64,000 bases of DNA from Acetobacterium sp965140355. Its GTDB lineage: Bacteria; Bacillota; Clostridia; Eubacteriales; Eubacteriaceae. The notes below the pieces were generated by a model that saw only the letters and a list, made by a program, of their open reading frames with translations, made no database searches and was not told where the DNA came from. Shown here one piece after another: positions 8,386 through 17,246 of this stretch (position 1 is the stretch's first letter; every line of letters begins with the position of its first letter). The DNA is taken from NCBI GenBank assembly GCA_965140355.1, contig OZ223194.1, positions 620,001 through 684,000 on the forward strand, written 5' to 3'. A program made the position numbers and the translations under genes.

Positions 8386-9429
8386 TTGAAAAACCCCCTA
8401 TCAAAACAAGTCCCCAACAATATATCGTCAGAAAAACTGGTCACTACGCTTATTAAAATGATCTTTTTTACCTTATCAGGTGGTGTTATTTTAAATCTGA
8501 CCCTCAATCTTCTGGTCTTGCCGATTTTTAACAACAATCCATTAATTAATGTTTTTTTTACTCTTATCTCCAATATACTCGTTCTTATCATCCTCTCGCT
8601 TTTATTTCATAAAAAATTAGCTTATCTGAAACGATTACAAACCGAAGCTAAATTATTGGGCCTGGAAGATCCTGAGATTTGTATTCCCCTAGAAAATAAT
8701 AATGAACTCACCGATATTGCCAACGATTTAAATCGGCTTCAAGAATTATATCAAACCAAAGTTAAAGCTGAATCTTTTGCTAAAATGGAAAATCATCGCA
8801 TCATCACCTCTGTTTCCAATGAAGTCCATGCCCCATTAACCAATATCATCGGTTATCTCGAACGGATTCAGAACCCGACCGAAAATGACACCGAAAAAAA
8901 AGCAGCTTATTTAAAAACAGCCCTCAAAAAAACATATCTTGTCAAAAAATTTATTGATGATCTTTTTGAACATGCTTTTACCGACAACGGCAAGGGTTAT
9001 TATCAATTCAAAGTATATAATGGCAAACCATTAATCAATCAACTCCTTAAATCGACCACTCAGGCATTAGAAGAAGCCGATTTTAAGGTAATTCTGGAAG
9101 ACTGTATCGAACGGGATTTTTCGCTTTGGGTTGATCTTGAGCAACTACAACGGATTTTTGACTATCTGATTTCTAACCTGATAAAATATGCTGATCCTGA
9201 CAAATCAATTGATTTTGGTCTCATTCTCAACAAAAATGAATTATGTATTATTCTTCGCAATAAAACCAATTATAATTCCGAAAACACTGGTAAGACGGTC
9301 TTAGCTACTGAAGATTCCAGCTTAGCTACCTGTCGAAAAATCATCACTCGCCATCAGGGTCGCATTGACTATTATCAACTTAACCAACTTTTTAAAGTCG
9401 AACTGATTTTGCCCATTCATCATAAATAA
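8386..9429 (+). CDS. Degenerate membrane histidine-kinase-like protein
   Basis: About 347 residues from the TTG at 8386, which follows GAAAGGAG at 8371-8378. An in-frame ATG at 8263 would add 41 residues but has no ribosome site. Two hydrophobic segments lie near the N-terminus. The HisKA helix reads SNEVHAPLTNIIGYL where kinases have SHELRTPL, so Asn replaces the phospho-acceptor His. The N box is recognisable (LISNLIKYA), but the DxGxG and GxGLG ATP-lid boxes are missing. No response regulator is adjacent. It is probably a non-catalytic sensor or scaffold. The partner is unknown; the downstream YtrA-type operon has its own promoter. Confidence 0.75.
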   Translation: MKNPLSKQVPNNISSEKLVTTLIKMIFFTLSGGVILNLTLNLLVLPIFNNNPLINVFFTLISNILVLIILSLLFHKKLAYLKRLQTEAKLLGLEDPEICIPLENNNELTDIANDLNRLQELYQTKVKAESFAKMENHRIITSVSNEVHAPLTNIIGYLERIQNPTENDTEKKAAYLKTALKKTYLVKKFIDDLFEHAFTDNGKGYYQFKVYNGKPLINQLLKSTTQALEEADFKVILEDCIERDFSLWVDLEQLQRIFDYLISNLIKYADPDKSIDFGLILNKNELCIILRNKTNYNSENTGKTVLATEDSSLATCRKIITRHQGRIDYYQLNQLFKVELILPIHHK

Positions 9430-9458
9430 TCGACGATTTTTAATCAATCGTTAAAAAC

Positions 9459-9488
9459 TCAAGGCTCCCATTTGGGGCCTTTTTTTAT
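9459..9488 (+). terminator. Intrinsic terminator
   Basis: AAGGCTCCC-ATTT-GGGGCCTT followed by seven T. It ends the degenerate kinase transcript. Confidence 0.88.
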
Positions 9489-9610
9489 TTTGTCAAAAAT
9501 TCTTAAGAATTTAAGTGACCTGATCTTAATTTTTATCGTTTATATTTAAACCATTGTTTAAACACCTCTCTTCTCCCCAAAAATAAATCTAATAAATCTA
9601 AACAAATATC

Positions 9611-9674
9611 TTGACTTTTAACCCGCTCTGTATTATTGTATTATTGTACTACTCATTTAATACAGTAATACAAA
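9611..9674 (+). promoter_or_regulatory. Promoter and likely operator of the GntR-ABC operon
   Basis: TTGACT (9611-9616) is followed after 17 nt by TATTGT. Over and behind this lies repeated TTGTATTA/TAATACAA sequence: the left half has tandem TATTGTATTATTGTA, and the right half TAATACAGTAATACAA is close to its reverse complement. YtrA-type GntR regulators commonly repress their own operon through such sites. Autoregulation is inferred. Confidence 0.55.
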
Positions 9675-9685
9675 GGAGGATAGCA

Positions 9686-10075
9686 ATGAAATGGACCATC
9701 GATTCTGATCGCCCCATCTATAAACAATTAGTCGAACAATTGGAACTACGAATCATCTCTGGTCTTTATTCACCCGGAGATAAGCTTGAATCAGTTAGGG
9801 ATATGGCGATGGCCGCCGGTGTTAATCCCAATACCATGCAAAAATCTTTAACCGAATTGGAACGAATGAACCTTGTTTATTCACAACGAACAAGTGGCAG
9901 ATTTATTACGGAGGATATTAAAGTGATTGAAGACGCAAAAAGAAATTTGGCCTTTCGAGAAATTGAATCATTTTTAGAAAAAATGAAACTATTAGGTTTT
10001 GGAAAAAAAGAGATTCTGTTATTAATGGAAAAAATTGAGGAAGGGGAAACAAAAGATGACCCTTTTAAATGCTAA
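9686..10075 (+). CDS. GntR-family regulator, YtrA subfamily
   Basis: 129 residues from the ATG at 9686, set by AAAGGAGGA; the upstream in-frame start at 9611 falls in the promoter. The N-terminal winged helix reads DRPIYKQLVEQLELRIISG...GDKLESVRDMA...VNPNTMQKSLTELE, characteristic of GntR. The short C-terminal tail of about 50 residues places it in the YtrA subfamily, which controls adjacent ABC transporters. It overlaps the next gene by 20 nt, so is translationally coupled to it. Confidence 0.9.
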   Translation: MKWTIDSDRPIYKQLVEQLELRIISGLYSPGDKLESVRDMAMAAGVNPNTMQKSLTELERMNLVYSQRTSGRFITEDIKVIEDAKRNLAFREIESFLEKMKLLGFGKKEILLLMEKIEEGETKDDPFKC

Positions 10076-10751
10076 AAATTTGACCAAAACATTTGGCAAG
10101 AAGATGGCCTTATCACAAATTGATCTGGATATCGAACGGGGACGGGTTATTGGTCTACTTGGTCCAAACGGCAGCGGAAAAAGCACCTTTATCAAGTTGG
10201 CCACTGGTTTACTCGTTCCCACCCATGGCGAAATTATGATTGATGGCGCTGCCCCAGGTGTTCGTAGCAAATCTCAAACGTCCTATCTGGCTGAGCGAAC
10301 CTACCTCAACAATTGGATGCGCGTTAACGAAATCATCGCCTTTTTTGACGATTTTTATCCTGATTTCAATCGCATCAAAGCTCAACATATGCTCAAGGAT
10401 TTAAATATCAATTCGTATGACCGGTTAAAAACGATGTCAAAAGGTACCAAAGAAAAGGTTCAACTAATTTTAGTGATGAGCCGTTCGGCTGAATTATATC
10501 TGCTCGATGAACCGATTGGCGGCGTCGATCCGGCGGCTAGAGATTATATCTTAAATACCATTATTGCCAATTATAAAGAAAATGCCAGTGTTATTATTTC
10601 CACTCACCTGATCGCCGATGTCGAACAAATTTTAGATGAGGTGGTCTTTATCGCTAACGGTAACATAACGCTTCAATCTTCGGTAGACGAAATTCGCGAC
10701 ACTTATCATCAATCACTGGATGGTTTATTCCGGGAGGTATTCAAATGTTAA
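10056..10751 (+). CDS. ABC transporter ATP-binding protein (YtrB/BcrA-like)
   Basis: 231 residues from ATG 10056, preceded by GAGGAAGGGG; the in-frame TTG at 10035 is less well placed. Walker A GPNGSGKST and Walker B LYLLDEP are intact. The signature is MSKGTKEKV rather than LSGGQ, as is usual in this family. With the permease at 10745 it forms a two-gene exporter under the YtrA-type regulator. Substrates of such systems are often cell-wall-active peptides; none can be assigned here. Confidence 0.88.
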   Translation: MTLLNAKNLTKTFGKKMALSQIDLDIERGRVIGLLGPNGSGKSTFIKLATGLLVPTHGEIMIDGAAPGVRSKSQTSYLAERTYLNNWMRVNEIIAFFDDFYPDFNRIKAQHMLKDLNINSYDRLKTMSKGTKEKVQLILVMSRSAELYLLDEPIGGVDPAARDYILNTIIANYKENASVIISTHLIADVEQILDEVVFIANGNITLQSSVDEIRDTYHQSLDGLFREVFKC

Positions 10752-11569
10752 TAAAATTGCTTAAACATGAAATAAATGCCACGAGACGGATTTTTTTACC
10801 ATTATATGGTGCCCTCCTTATTTTAACAATTTTTACAAAACTGGTTTTAAGTCTGGGTGCTCCTGATTTTTTTAGCGATAACATCGCAACGCCGATAGCA
10901 ATCCAAGTAATCCTTAGCATTTGTTTTATGCTTTATCTGATTGCCATTACAGCTTTGTCAATCATGACACTGGTTATGATTATCCAGCGTTTTTACAAAA
11001 ATCTGTTCACCGATGAAGGTTATTTAATGTTCAGCCTGCCCGTCAAAACCTGGGAATTGGTATTATCCAAGTTATTGGTTGGGTTGATGTGGACTCTGGT
11101 TTGTACGGTGATAATTTTTATAACATTTTTTATTTTTTCACTGGGCACTTTTTCAATGATGGAACTCACCCAAACCATCCAGACGGCATATACTGATTTC
11201 GCGGCCACCTTTGGCAGCAGTCTTAATCTCTTGATTTTTGAATTAATTTTATCTTCGATTGTTGGTGTCATCTCCTCGATTTTGATGATTTACGTTTCCA
11301 TTGCCATCGGGCAATTATTCAGCCAACATCGCATTATCGCCTCCTTTGGCGCTTATATCGGTATTACCATTGCCATCCAGATTATTGTTTCAATTATTAT
11401 GTCCGTTTTTATGATGCTCAACATCAATATGGTGATCAACCAAAACCAGGAAATCATGCAATTTTTCCACGGGTTTCTCAATGCCACTACCCTATTCAAT
11501 GTTATTTTAAGTATCGGTTTTTATTTCACAACGCAATATATCATGAAAAACCACTTAAATCTCGAATAA
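10745..11569 (+). CDS. ABC transporter permease partner
   Basis: 274 residues with six hydrophobic helices, beginning MLIKLLKHEINATRRIFLPL, a start typical of ABC-2-type permeases next to YtrB-like ATPases. It overlaps the ATPase gene by 7 nt, and the ribosome site GGGAGGT lies inside that gene. It is the last gene of the GntR-ABC operon. Confidence 0.82.
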   Translation: MLIKLLKHEINATRRIFLPLYGALLILTIFTKLVLSLGAPDFFSDNIATPIAIQVILSICFMLYLIAITALSIMTLVMIIQRFYKNLFTDEGYLMFSLPVKTWELVLSKLLVGLMWTLVCTVIIFITFFIFSLGTFSMMELTQTIQTAYTDFAATFGSSLNLLIFELILSSIVGVISSILMIYVSIAIGQLFSQHRIIASFGAYIGITIAIQIIVSIIMSVFMMLNINMVINQNQEIMQFFHGFLNATTLFNVILSIGFYFTTQYIMKNHLNLE

Positions 11570-11679
11570 CTCAACTCCTTAATCAAACCAGCACCAGTAT
11601 TTAATACCAGCCCCATCATCATCCATTAAACGTTTGATCACAAATATTTAAACGATGCTGATCTCCAAAAAACTTAAAA

Positions 11680-11706
11680 AACCGGAACCTCATTGCGGTT
11701 CCGGTT
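11680..11706. terminator. Strong hairpin after the GntR-ABC operon
   Basis: AACCGGAACC and GGTTCCGGTT pair perfectly around TCATTGC. On + it is followed by AAAATATAAA, not T. On - it is followed by TTTTTAAGTTTTTT. The arrangement is odd because genes on both sides read +; it may act as a 3'-end stabiliser. Confidence 0.5.
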
Positions 11707-11748
11707 AAAATATAAAACTACTTATGAATTAAAAAGTGAGGAAAAGAC

Positions 11749-12681
11749 ATGAAAAAAAGAGGAATCATTCTATTTATCGTACTTGGCGTTGCCATTTTAG
11801 TTGGCGGCGGAGCCTATGTTTATGCTAATTCACAAACTAAGTCAGCAATTGCAGTGCAAACCTCGCCACTTTCTAAAGCAACGTTACAAAACACTGTTTC
11901 CGCAACCGGCGTGGTTGAAAGCTACACCGAGGACGTCGTCAGCGATTCCAGCAATTTTGAAATTACGAAACTTTATGTCTCAGTTGGTCAATCGGTCGCC
12001 AAAAATGATTGGTTATGCCAACTCTACGACAAGTCCGATGAAAGCTATAGTTATGTAAAAGCTAGCAACAGCGGTACCATTACCGAAATGAACGCAGTTA
12101 AAGGAAATCTTGCCAATGGTAAACTCTTTACCATCGAAGATACCAATGATCTTAAAATTCGCGGAAAAGTTAAAGAAGCTGATTTAAATCATATCTATGT
12201 TAATATGCCGGTAATCGTCAAGTCTGATGCCACCGCTGATAAAGTTTTTCCGGGAAATCTGACTAAAATTGCCCCTACCGCTATCAAAACCGATTCATCT
12301 GCGACCAATTCGACGAACAGCAATAATAAAGCTGAATTTGAAATCGAAGTTGATCTTCCCAATGATACTACCGGCTTAAAAATTGGTATGAACACCCGTT
12401 TAAGCATTGTCAGCGAAGAACGTGCCGATGTTTTCTGTGTCCCTTATGATGCGTTAATCATTGATGCTTCCGGTCAACCCTGTCTTTATATCGCCAAAGA
12501 AAATCCCGTTGAACAAGGGTCCTATACCGTTGAATCAATTCCGGTTACAACCGGTCTTGAAACCGATTCTTTAGTTGAAATTGCCGGTGATCAACTGACG
12601 CCAGGATTGGCAATCATCAGTCAGCCTCAAACCATCGAACCGGGCACTGCTGTAACCCTCGAAACCGAGGTGAGTAAATAA
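11749..12681 (+). CDS. MacA/HlyD-like efflux periplasmic-adaptor-type subunit
   Basis: 310 residues. A single N-terminal membrane anchor (about 6-27) is followed by a split biotinyl-lipoyl-like domain (VSATGVVESYTEDVVSDSSN...ASNSGTITEMNAVKGNLANG) and a beta-barrel region, as in MacA/YknX. In Gram-positives such proteins are extracellular partners of MacB-like exporters. It is one nucleotide overlapped with the ATPase gene at 12681. AGTGAGG lies upstream of the ATG. Confidence 0.86.
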   Translation: MKKRGIILFIVLGVAILVGGGAYVYANSQTKSAIAVQTSPLSKATLQNTVSATGVVESYTEDVVSDSSNFEITKLYVSVGQSVAKNDWLCQLYDKSDESYSYVKASNSGTITEMNAVKGNLANGKLFTIEDTNDLKIRGKVKEADLNHIYVNMPVIVKSDATADKVFPGNLTKIAPTAIKTDSSATNSTNSNNKAEFEIEVDLPNDTTGLKIGMNTRLSIVSEERADVFCVPYDALIIDASGQPCLYIAKENPVEQGSYTVESIPVTTGLETDSLVEIAGDQLTPGLAIISQPQTIEPGTAVTLETEVSK

Positions 12682-13412
12682 TGACTCGAAATAAAATTAT
12701 TGAAATGCAGGGCATTGTTAAATCTTATTATCTCGGTACGCCTAACGAACTAGAAATTCTTCACGGCCTCGATCTCGATGTTTATGAAGGCGAGTTTTTA
12801 TCGATTGTTGGTGCTTCCGGATCCGGCAAATCAACTCTAATGAATATTTTAGGGGCCTTGGATCGACCCACTCAGGGTCATTATTATCTGGATCATCTGC
12901 CGATGGAACATGTTAAAGATGATGGCCTATCCGCAATCCGCAATAAAAAAATCGGCTTCGTCTTTCAGACATTTAATCTGATTCCACGTTCGACAGCTCT
13001 GAAAAATGTTGCTCTGCCAATGCTTTATGGCGGTTTTTCAAGAATTGAACGATCGCGACGGGCCGCTGAACTACTGCAACTAGTTGAGATGAGCGGCCGT
13101 TCACATCATCGTCCTAACGAACTATCCGGCGGTCAAAAACAACGCGTCGCCATTGCTCGGGCAATGGCCAACGATCCTGCTATTATTCTTGCCGATGAAC
13201 CAACCGGCGCACTCGACACACATACCGGACGGATGGTAATGGACATTTTTCATCGTCTCCACCGGGAACAGGGTAAAACCATTATCTTAATTACCCACAA
13301 TACCGAATTAGCCAAAGAAACCCAACGAACCATCAAACTCAAGGATGGTTATATTGTTGATAACTCAGTCAATGGGGCCTATCAGTTGGAGGAATATCAT
13401 GAATCTGTTTGA
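12681..13412 (+). CDS. MacB/LolD-type ABC ATPase
   Basis: 243 residues. Walker A GASGSGKST, signature LSGGQKQR and Walker B IILADEP are followed by TGALD, the pattern of the MacB/LolD/FtsE class that drives mechanotransmission rather than transport through a pore. The ATG overlaps the adaptor gene stop (TAATG). The last residues overlap the permease start. It forms a tripartite exporter with its two neighbours. Confidence 0.92.
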   Translation: MTRNKIIEMQGIVKSYYLGTPNELEILHGLDLDVYEGEFLSIVGASGSGKSTLMNILGALDRPTQGHYYLDHLPMEHVKDDGLSAIRNKKIGFVFQTFNLIPRSTALKNVALPMLYGGFSRIERSRRAAELLQLVEMSGRSHHRPNELSGGQKQRVAIARAMANDPAIILADEPTGALDTHTGRMVMDIFHRLHREQGKTIILITHNTELAKETQRTIKLKDGYIVDNSVNGAYQLEEYHESV

Positions 13413-14649
13413 AAATATCCGCCTGGCGTTAGAAGGCTTAAAAGCAAATAAAATGCGGGCGCTGCTGACAATGTTAGGGATTATCATTGGGATTGCTTCA
13501 GTCATGGCCATTTCCACCCTCGGTTCGGCAATGACCGGTTCAGTCTCAAAAACGATGGACAAAATCGGCGGCAAAAATATTATGGTCTCGCTGACTCCCA
13601 AAAATTACGATACCGTATCGATACTTCAAGACGATGACCTGATCACCAAGGATGAACTCGATGCCTTTAAAGCGTCTAACGTCGGACAGGTAAAAGCGAT
13701 CAGCTTTTCCAGCAGTTTGGGTGCCGGCGAACTTAATAGCGGTTTTACCCATAAAAACGTCAGCATCACCGGTGCCAGCCCTGATTACAGTCTGGTCAAT
13801 AATGTCAATCTGGTCCAAGGTCGGTTCATCAATGATCGCGATATGAACGGATCACGAAATGTCATCATTATCGATACGACCTTACGCAATAATTTAGTTG
13901 GGGCCAATGGTAATGTGATTGGCAAAGACATCCAAGTGAACACCAAAACAACAAATGAAACCTACACCGTTATCGGTGTTTATGAAAAAATGATCGTTGA
14001 CAACCCCTTATTCACCATGGGCGATGATTCCCGGGTTGAATGCTTTATTCCCATTACGACCGCCAAAGCCCTTAATTCTGACGCATCTAACCTAAACGGT
14101 TATGAAAGTTTTACCATCATGGCAACCGCGGATACCGATTCTGCTGTTTTTGCCCAGATCACAAAAGATTATTTTATTAATAAGTTACCCGCCACCTCTG
14201 ATTACACCATCCAGGCGGAAAGTCTTGAGGCGATCGCCAGCGAAGCAACCGGGATGCTTAGCACGCTATCACTGGGCATTTCCGTTATTGCCGGAATTTC
14301 TTTGTTGGTCGGCGGGATCGGGGTGATGAATATCATGCTCGTTTCGGTGACCGAACGAACCCGTGAAATCGGCATTCGTAAAGCCCTCGGTGCGCGTAAT
14401 TCCGCCATTCGCAGCCAATTTATCATTGAGTCGATTATTATTTGTTTAATCGGCGGTCTAATTGGCATCGCCCTCGGTTCCGGATTGGGAATCCTTGGTA
14501 GCACGCTCTTAAAATTCCCGACCACACCACCATTTTTACCGATGATGATTGCTTTAACCTTCTCAATGTTTATCGGCATCTTCTTTGGCTATTATCCGGC
14601 TAATAAAGCCGCCAAACTTGACCCCATTGATGCCTTGCGGTATGAATAA
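13399..14649 (+). CDS. MacB-type permease (FtsX family)
   Basis: 416 residues from the ATG at 13399, set by GGAGGA inside the ATPase gene; an in-frame start at 13345 lacks a site. One N-terminal helix, a ~230-residue extracellular MacB-PCD-like domain, then three C-terminal helices including GGIGVMNIMLVSVTERTREI, the hallmark of MacB permeases. The substrate is unknown; Gram-positive homologues export peptides or antibiotics. Palindromic repeat copy 2 follows. Confidence 0.92.
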   Translation: MNLFENIRLALEGLKANKMRALLTMLGIIIGIASVMAISTLGSAMTGSVSKTMDKIGGKNIMVSLTPKNYDTVSILQDDDLITKDELDAFKASNVGQVKAISFSSSLGAGELNSGFTHKNVSITGASPDYSLVNNVNLVQGRFINDRDMNGSRNVIIIDTTLRNNLVGANGNVIGKDIQVNTKTTNETYTVIGVYEKMIVDNPLFTMGDDSRVECFIPITTAKALNSDASNLNGYESFTIMATADTDSAVFAQITKDYFINKLPATSDYTIQAESLEAIASEATGMLSTLSLGISVIAGISLLVGGIGVMNIMLVSVTERTREIGIRKALGARNSAIRSQFIIESIIICLIGGLIGIALGSGLGILGSTLLKFPTTPPFLPMMIALTFSMFIGIFFGYYPANKAAKLDPIDALRYE

Positions 14650-14679
14650 AAAAGCCGTCATCTATTTCACCAAAACCAA

Positions 14680-14775
14680 GTACCGACAATTGTTAATCAT
14701 GTTGTTTGCATCAAGGCGAACAGGCCTTAGCCTATCCGAATTGCAGCATACAACCAATTAACAATTGGTCGGTAC
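14680..14775. repeat. Palindromic repeat element, copy 2
   Basis: A 96-bp core starting GTACCGACAATTGTTAATCA and ending with the near-exact complement (TTAACAATTGGTCGGTAC). Inner arms ATGTTGTTTGCATC and GCAGCATACAAC also pair. It separates convergent genes (the MacB-like permease on +, the AlkD-like gene on -). A small hairpin ATCGTTTCGACGAT lies just outside on the right (about 14796-14809). It has the short interior, like copy 1. Confidence 0.85.
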
Positions 14776-14816
14776 GATGTTAAGCAACTTTGTTTATCGT
14801 TTCGACGATGTTATTA

Positions 14817-15521
14817 TTAAAACTTATTTTTTTTTCGTTTCATACAGCGAATCCGCCCTTTTAAATCGGTTTTAACCCGCCGCGATTCGGTTATTTTCTG
14901 CAATGCTTTGTTATAGGTAACATCGTCTAACGTATTGGCTTTTAAATAAATCATCGTCATTACCGGAAAAACCGTATAGCAGCTGGCAATCGCCCAGGCC
15001 ACAGCCATTTTGACATAATAGTCATCACAGTCGATCGCATTAAAATTGCGAAACATCGGTTCCAGATAATGGTCTTCAACGAAATAATCAATAAACATCA
15101 CCACGCCAAAACGAATTTCATAGGTTTCATCGGAATGGAGGTAAGGCTGTAAAAATTGCCATACCGCCTCTTTATGGTTTTTGGTAAATTTTAATCCCGA
15201 ACAAAAACTATCGCAGATTGACCAGTTATCAATCTTTGGCAGATAGTTTTTGATCATGGTTAAACGTTCTTCCAGCCCGACCTCGACATAACCAATCACC
15301 ATTCCTTGCAGCAGGGTTTCTTCAAAGCTATCATCCGTAGCGGTTTCCAGATAAGCCCGCCAATCACTTTTAGCCATTCTTTTGGCGATCTTTCGTAAAA
15401 CTGGTAAACGGACTCCCAAAATATTATCATCTCCGGGAATCAATCGCTTTGAAAACTCGCGGTATTTTTCATCGACTAATGCCTGCAACTCCTGTTGTAT
15501 TTTTTTTTGATCTATTTTCAT
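14817..15521 (-). CDS. AlkD-like DNA alkylation repair protein
   Basis: 234 residues, all helical. It has the repeated pattern of AlkD/AlkC HEAT-like glycosylases (LGVRLPVLRKIAKRM, NYLPKIDNWSICDSFC, YVKMAVAWAIASCYTVFP). Known members excise bulky or positively charged alkylated bases. The catalytic Asp and Trp positions appear conserved (DNWSICD), but I cannot align them exactly. GGGGAG precedes the ATG. It lies downstream of the cob operon but is separated from it by a terminator, so is probably transcribed alone. Confidence 0.85.
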   Translation of the reverse strand: MKIDQKKIQQELQALVDEKYREFSKRLIPGDDNILGVRLPVLRKIAKRMAKSDWRAYLETATDDSFEETLLQGMVIGYVEVGLEERLTMIKNYLPKIDNWSICDSFCSGLKFTKNHKEAVWQFLQPYLHSDETYEIRFGVVMFIDYFVEDHYLEPMFRNFNAIDCDDYYVKMAVAWAIASCYTVFPVMTMIYLKANTLDDVTYNKALQKITESRRVKTDLKGRIRCMKRKKNKF

Positions 15522-15544
15522 TTCTGTTCTCCCCGTTATTTTAT

Positions 15545-15597
15545 AAAATAAAAACCCCTTTCCAGTATCATTAAAAACACTTGAAAAATGGGGTTTT
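15545..15597 (-). terminator. Terminator of the hem-cob operon
   Basis: On the minus strand AAAACCCC pairs with GGGGTTTT, with partial pairing continuing inward, followed by TTATTTTAT. It lies just after the cobU stop. Confidence 0.7.
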
Positions 15598-15604
15598 GAC
15601 AGTT

Positions 15605-16159
15605 TTATTTTAATTTCACGGGAATACCGGAAACTAATAAATAAGCTTCGTCAGCACAACTTGCCACCAGTTGATTCATCCGTCCGGCAATATCTCTGAA
15701 ATAACTGCCTAATTTATAAGCCGGCACCAAACCTAGACCCACTTCATTGGATACCACAATCAGGGTTTTATCTTTGCATACTGCCAATAATTTTTCCACT
15801 TCCAGTTTAACGCTTGCTTCTATTTGAGCAATTGTTTCCATTGAACAGGTGTCATAATCAACTTGAAAATCCAGCATATTATTGGTCGTCATCACGGTGA
15901 GGCAGTCAAAAAGAACCACTTCGGATGCTTGAAAAATTGGATTATCTGCCAGCGTTTGAAAATTATTATATTGCTCAATGGTGCCCCAGTGAGCTGGCCG
16001 TTGAGCCTGATGTTTGGCAATCCGATCTTTCATACCATCATCAAAAGCAATCGCCGTGGCAATGTAAGCCACTGGTTTTGATATTTGCCGGGCGCGATTT
16101 TCCGCATAGGTGCTTTTTCCACTTCTGGCACCGCCTGTAACAAAGATGAGTTGTCCCAT
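15605..16159 (-). CDS. cobU: CobU, adenosylcobinamide kinase / guanylyltransferase
   Basis: 184 residues. The P-loop GGARSGKS (9-16) and SNEVGLGLVPAY near the C-terminal third are diagnostic. It phosphorylates adenosylcobinamide and transfers GMP to give AdoCbi-GDP. It is the last gene of the operon, one nucleotide after cobD. GGAGG lies before the ATG. CobS and CobT, needed to finish the nucleotide loop, are not in the window. Confidence 0.95.
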   Translation of the reverse strand: MGQLIFVTGGARSGKSTYAENRARQISKPVAYIATAIAFDDGMKDRIAKHQAQRPAHWGTIEQYNNFQTLADNPIFQASEVVLFDCLTVMTTNNMLDFQVDYDTCSMETIAQIEASVKLEVEKLLAVCKDKTLIVVSNEVGLGLVPAYKLGSYFRDIAGRMNQLVASCADEAYLLVSGIPVKLK

Positions 16160-16160
16160 T

Positions 16161-17201
16161 TTAATTCCTCCAGTTTTTAAGAAAAGTCAACAATTTGGTA
16201 TTATCTTCCGCTTTTTTTATCGCAATCCGAAAATATGAACTATCCAGACCGATAAAATCTTCGCAAGTTCGCAGCGCCATTCCGGCTTCTTCTAAATCCA
16301 CTTGCAATTGATTTACCGTTCCCTGCAACAAACGGCACAGGTGAAAATCGGTACTACTCTTAAAGACCTCAACACTCTCAATTTGAGCCAGTTCGTGATA
16401 AACCCGTTGACGTTCTTTGGTTATATATGCTTTCGTTTTTTCTGCATACGCGGTTTCATCATAAACCGCGGTTACGGCAATCAATCCCAATGTATTGATC
16501 GTCCATGGTTCCTTAAAACGTTCCATCTTTTTAATAATTGCCGGTTTTGCCACCCCATAACCAATTCGCAACCCCGGCAATGCGTAAAACTTGGTCAGCG
16601 ATTTTAATATAAAAATTCCCCGATGCTCCGATTTTAGCAACGAAAGGCTGCCCCTTTCATTACTGAAATCAAGAAAGGATTCATCCAGAAACCAGGTTGT
16701 TTCGGGTGCTGCTGCCACCATAGCACTAATCATACCCCTGGAATAAACCTGACCGGTGGGATTATTGGGATTACATAAAAAAACAGCCTGCGGTTTTTCC
16801 TTCTCAATCAGCGCCTTCAAGATCTGGGGATTAATCGCAAAATCATCTTCCGCGGTTAAAACATAATGACTCACTTCCCAACCATAAAGTTTAAGCGCGC
16901 GTTCATATTCATTAAACGTCGGCTGAATAATTAACGCTTTTGCCGGACCCATACTTCTGGCAAAAAGATAAATCAATTCAATCGCGCCATTACCGAGAAT
17001 CACGTTTTCCGGCTCGACATCCAAATCCGCAGCGATTTTTTTTATTGCCGACGCCCCGCTAATCTCCGGATATTTCACCAGTTCTGTAATCCCTGCAACA
17101 AGCTTTTCCCGGATGCCGTCGGGAATCCCCAAAGGATTAATATTGACGCTAAAATCCCGTATTTTTTGATTTTTTCCCTGATATCCACCATGTTTATTCA
17201 T
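16161..17201 (-). CDS. cobD: CobD, L-threonine-O-3-phosphate decarboxylase
   Basis: A 346-residue fold-type I PLP enzyme of the histidinol-phosphate aminotransferase family. It has NPNNPTG (144-150) and the Schiff-base lysine in SLTKFYALPG (K204). Position between cbiB and cobU assigns it to CobD, which makes (R)-1-amino-2-propanol phosphate for CbiB. The threonine phosphate would come from the PduX-like kinase at 54240. A plain HisC would be the alternative, but context argues against it. Confidence 0.92.
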   Translation of the reverse strand: MNKHGGYQGKNQKIRDFSVNINPLGIPDGIREKLVAGITELVKYPEISGASAIKKIAADLDVEPENVILGNGAIELIYLFARSMGPAKALIIQPTFNEYERALKLYGWEVSHYVLTAEDDFAINPQILKALIEKEKPQAVFLCNPNNPTGQVYSRGMISAMVAAAPETTWFLDESFLDFSNERGSLSLLKSEHRGIFILKSLTKFYALPGLRIGYGVAKPAIIKKMERFKEPWTINTLGLIAVTAVYDETAYAEKTKAYITKERQRVYHELAQIESVEVFKSSTDFHLCRLLQGTVNQLQVDLEEAGMALRTCEDFIGLDSSYFRIAIKKAEDNTKLLTFLKNWRN

Positions 17202-17246
17202 CTCACTACTCCAGCTTTCCTGATTTTATGCTCTGCCAACCGCCGC

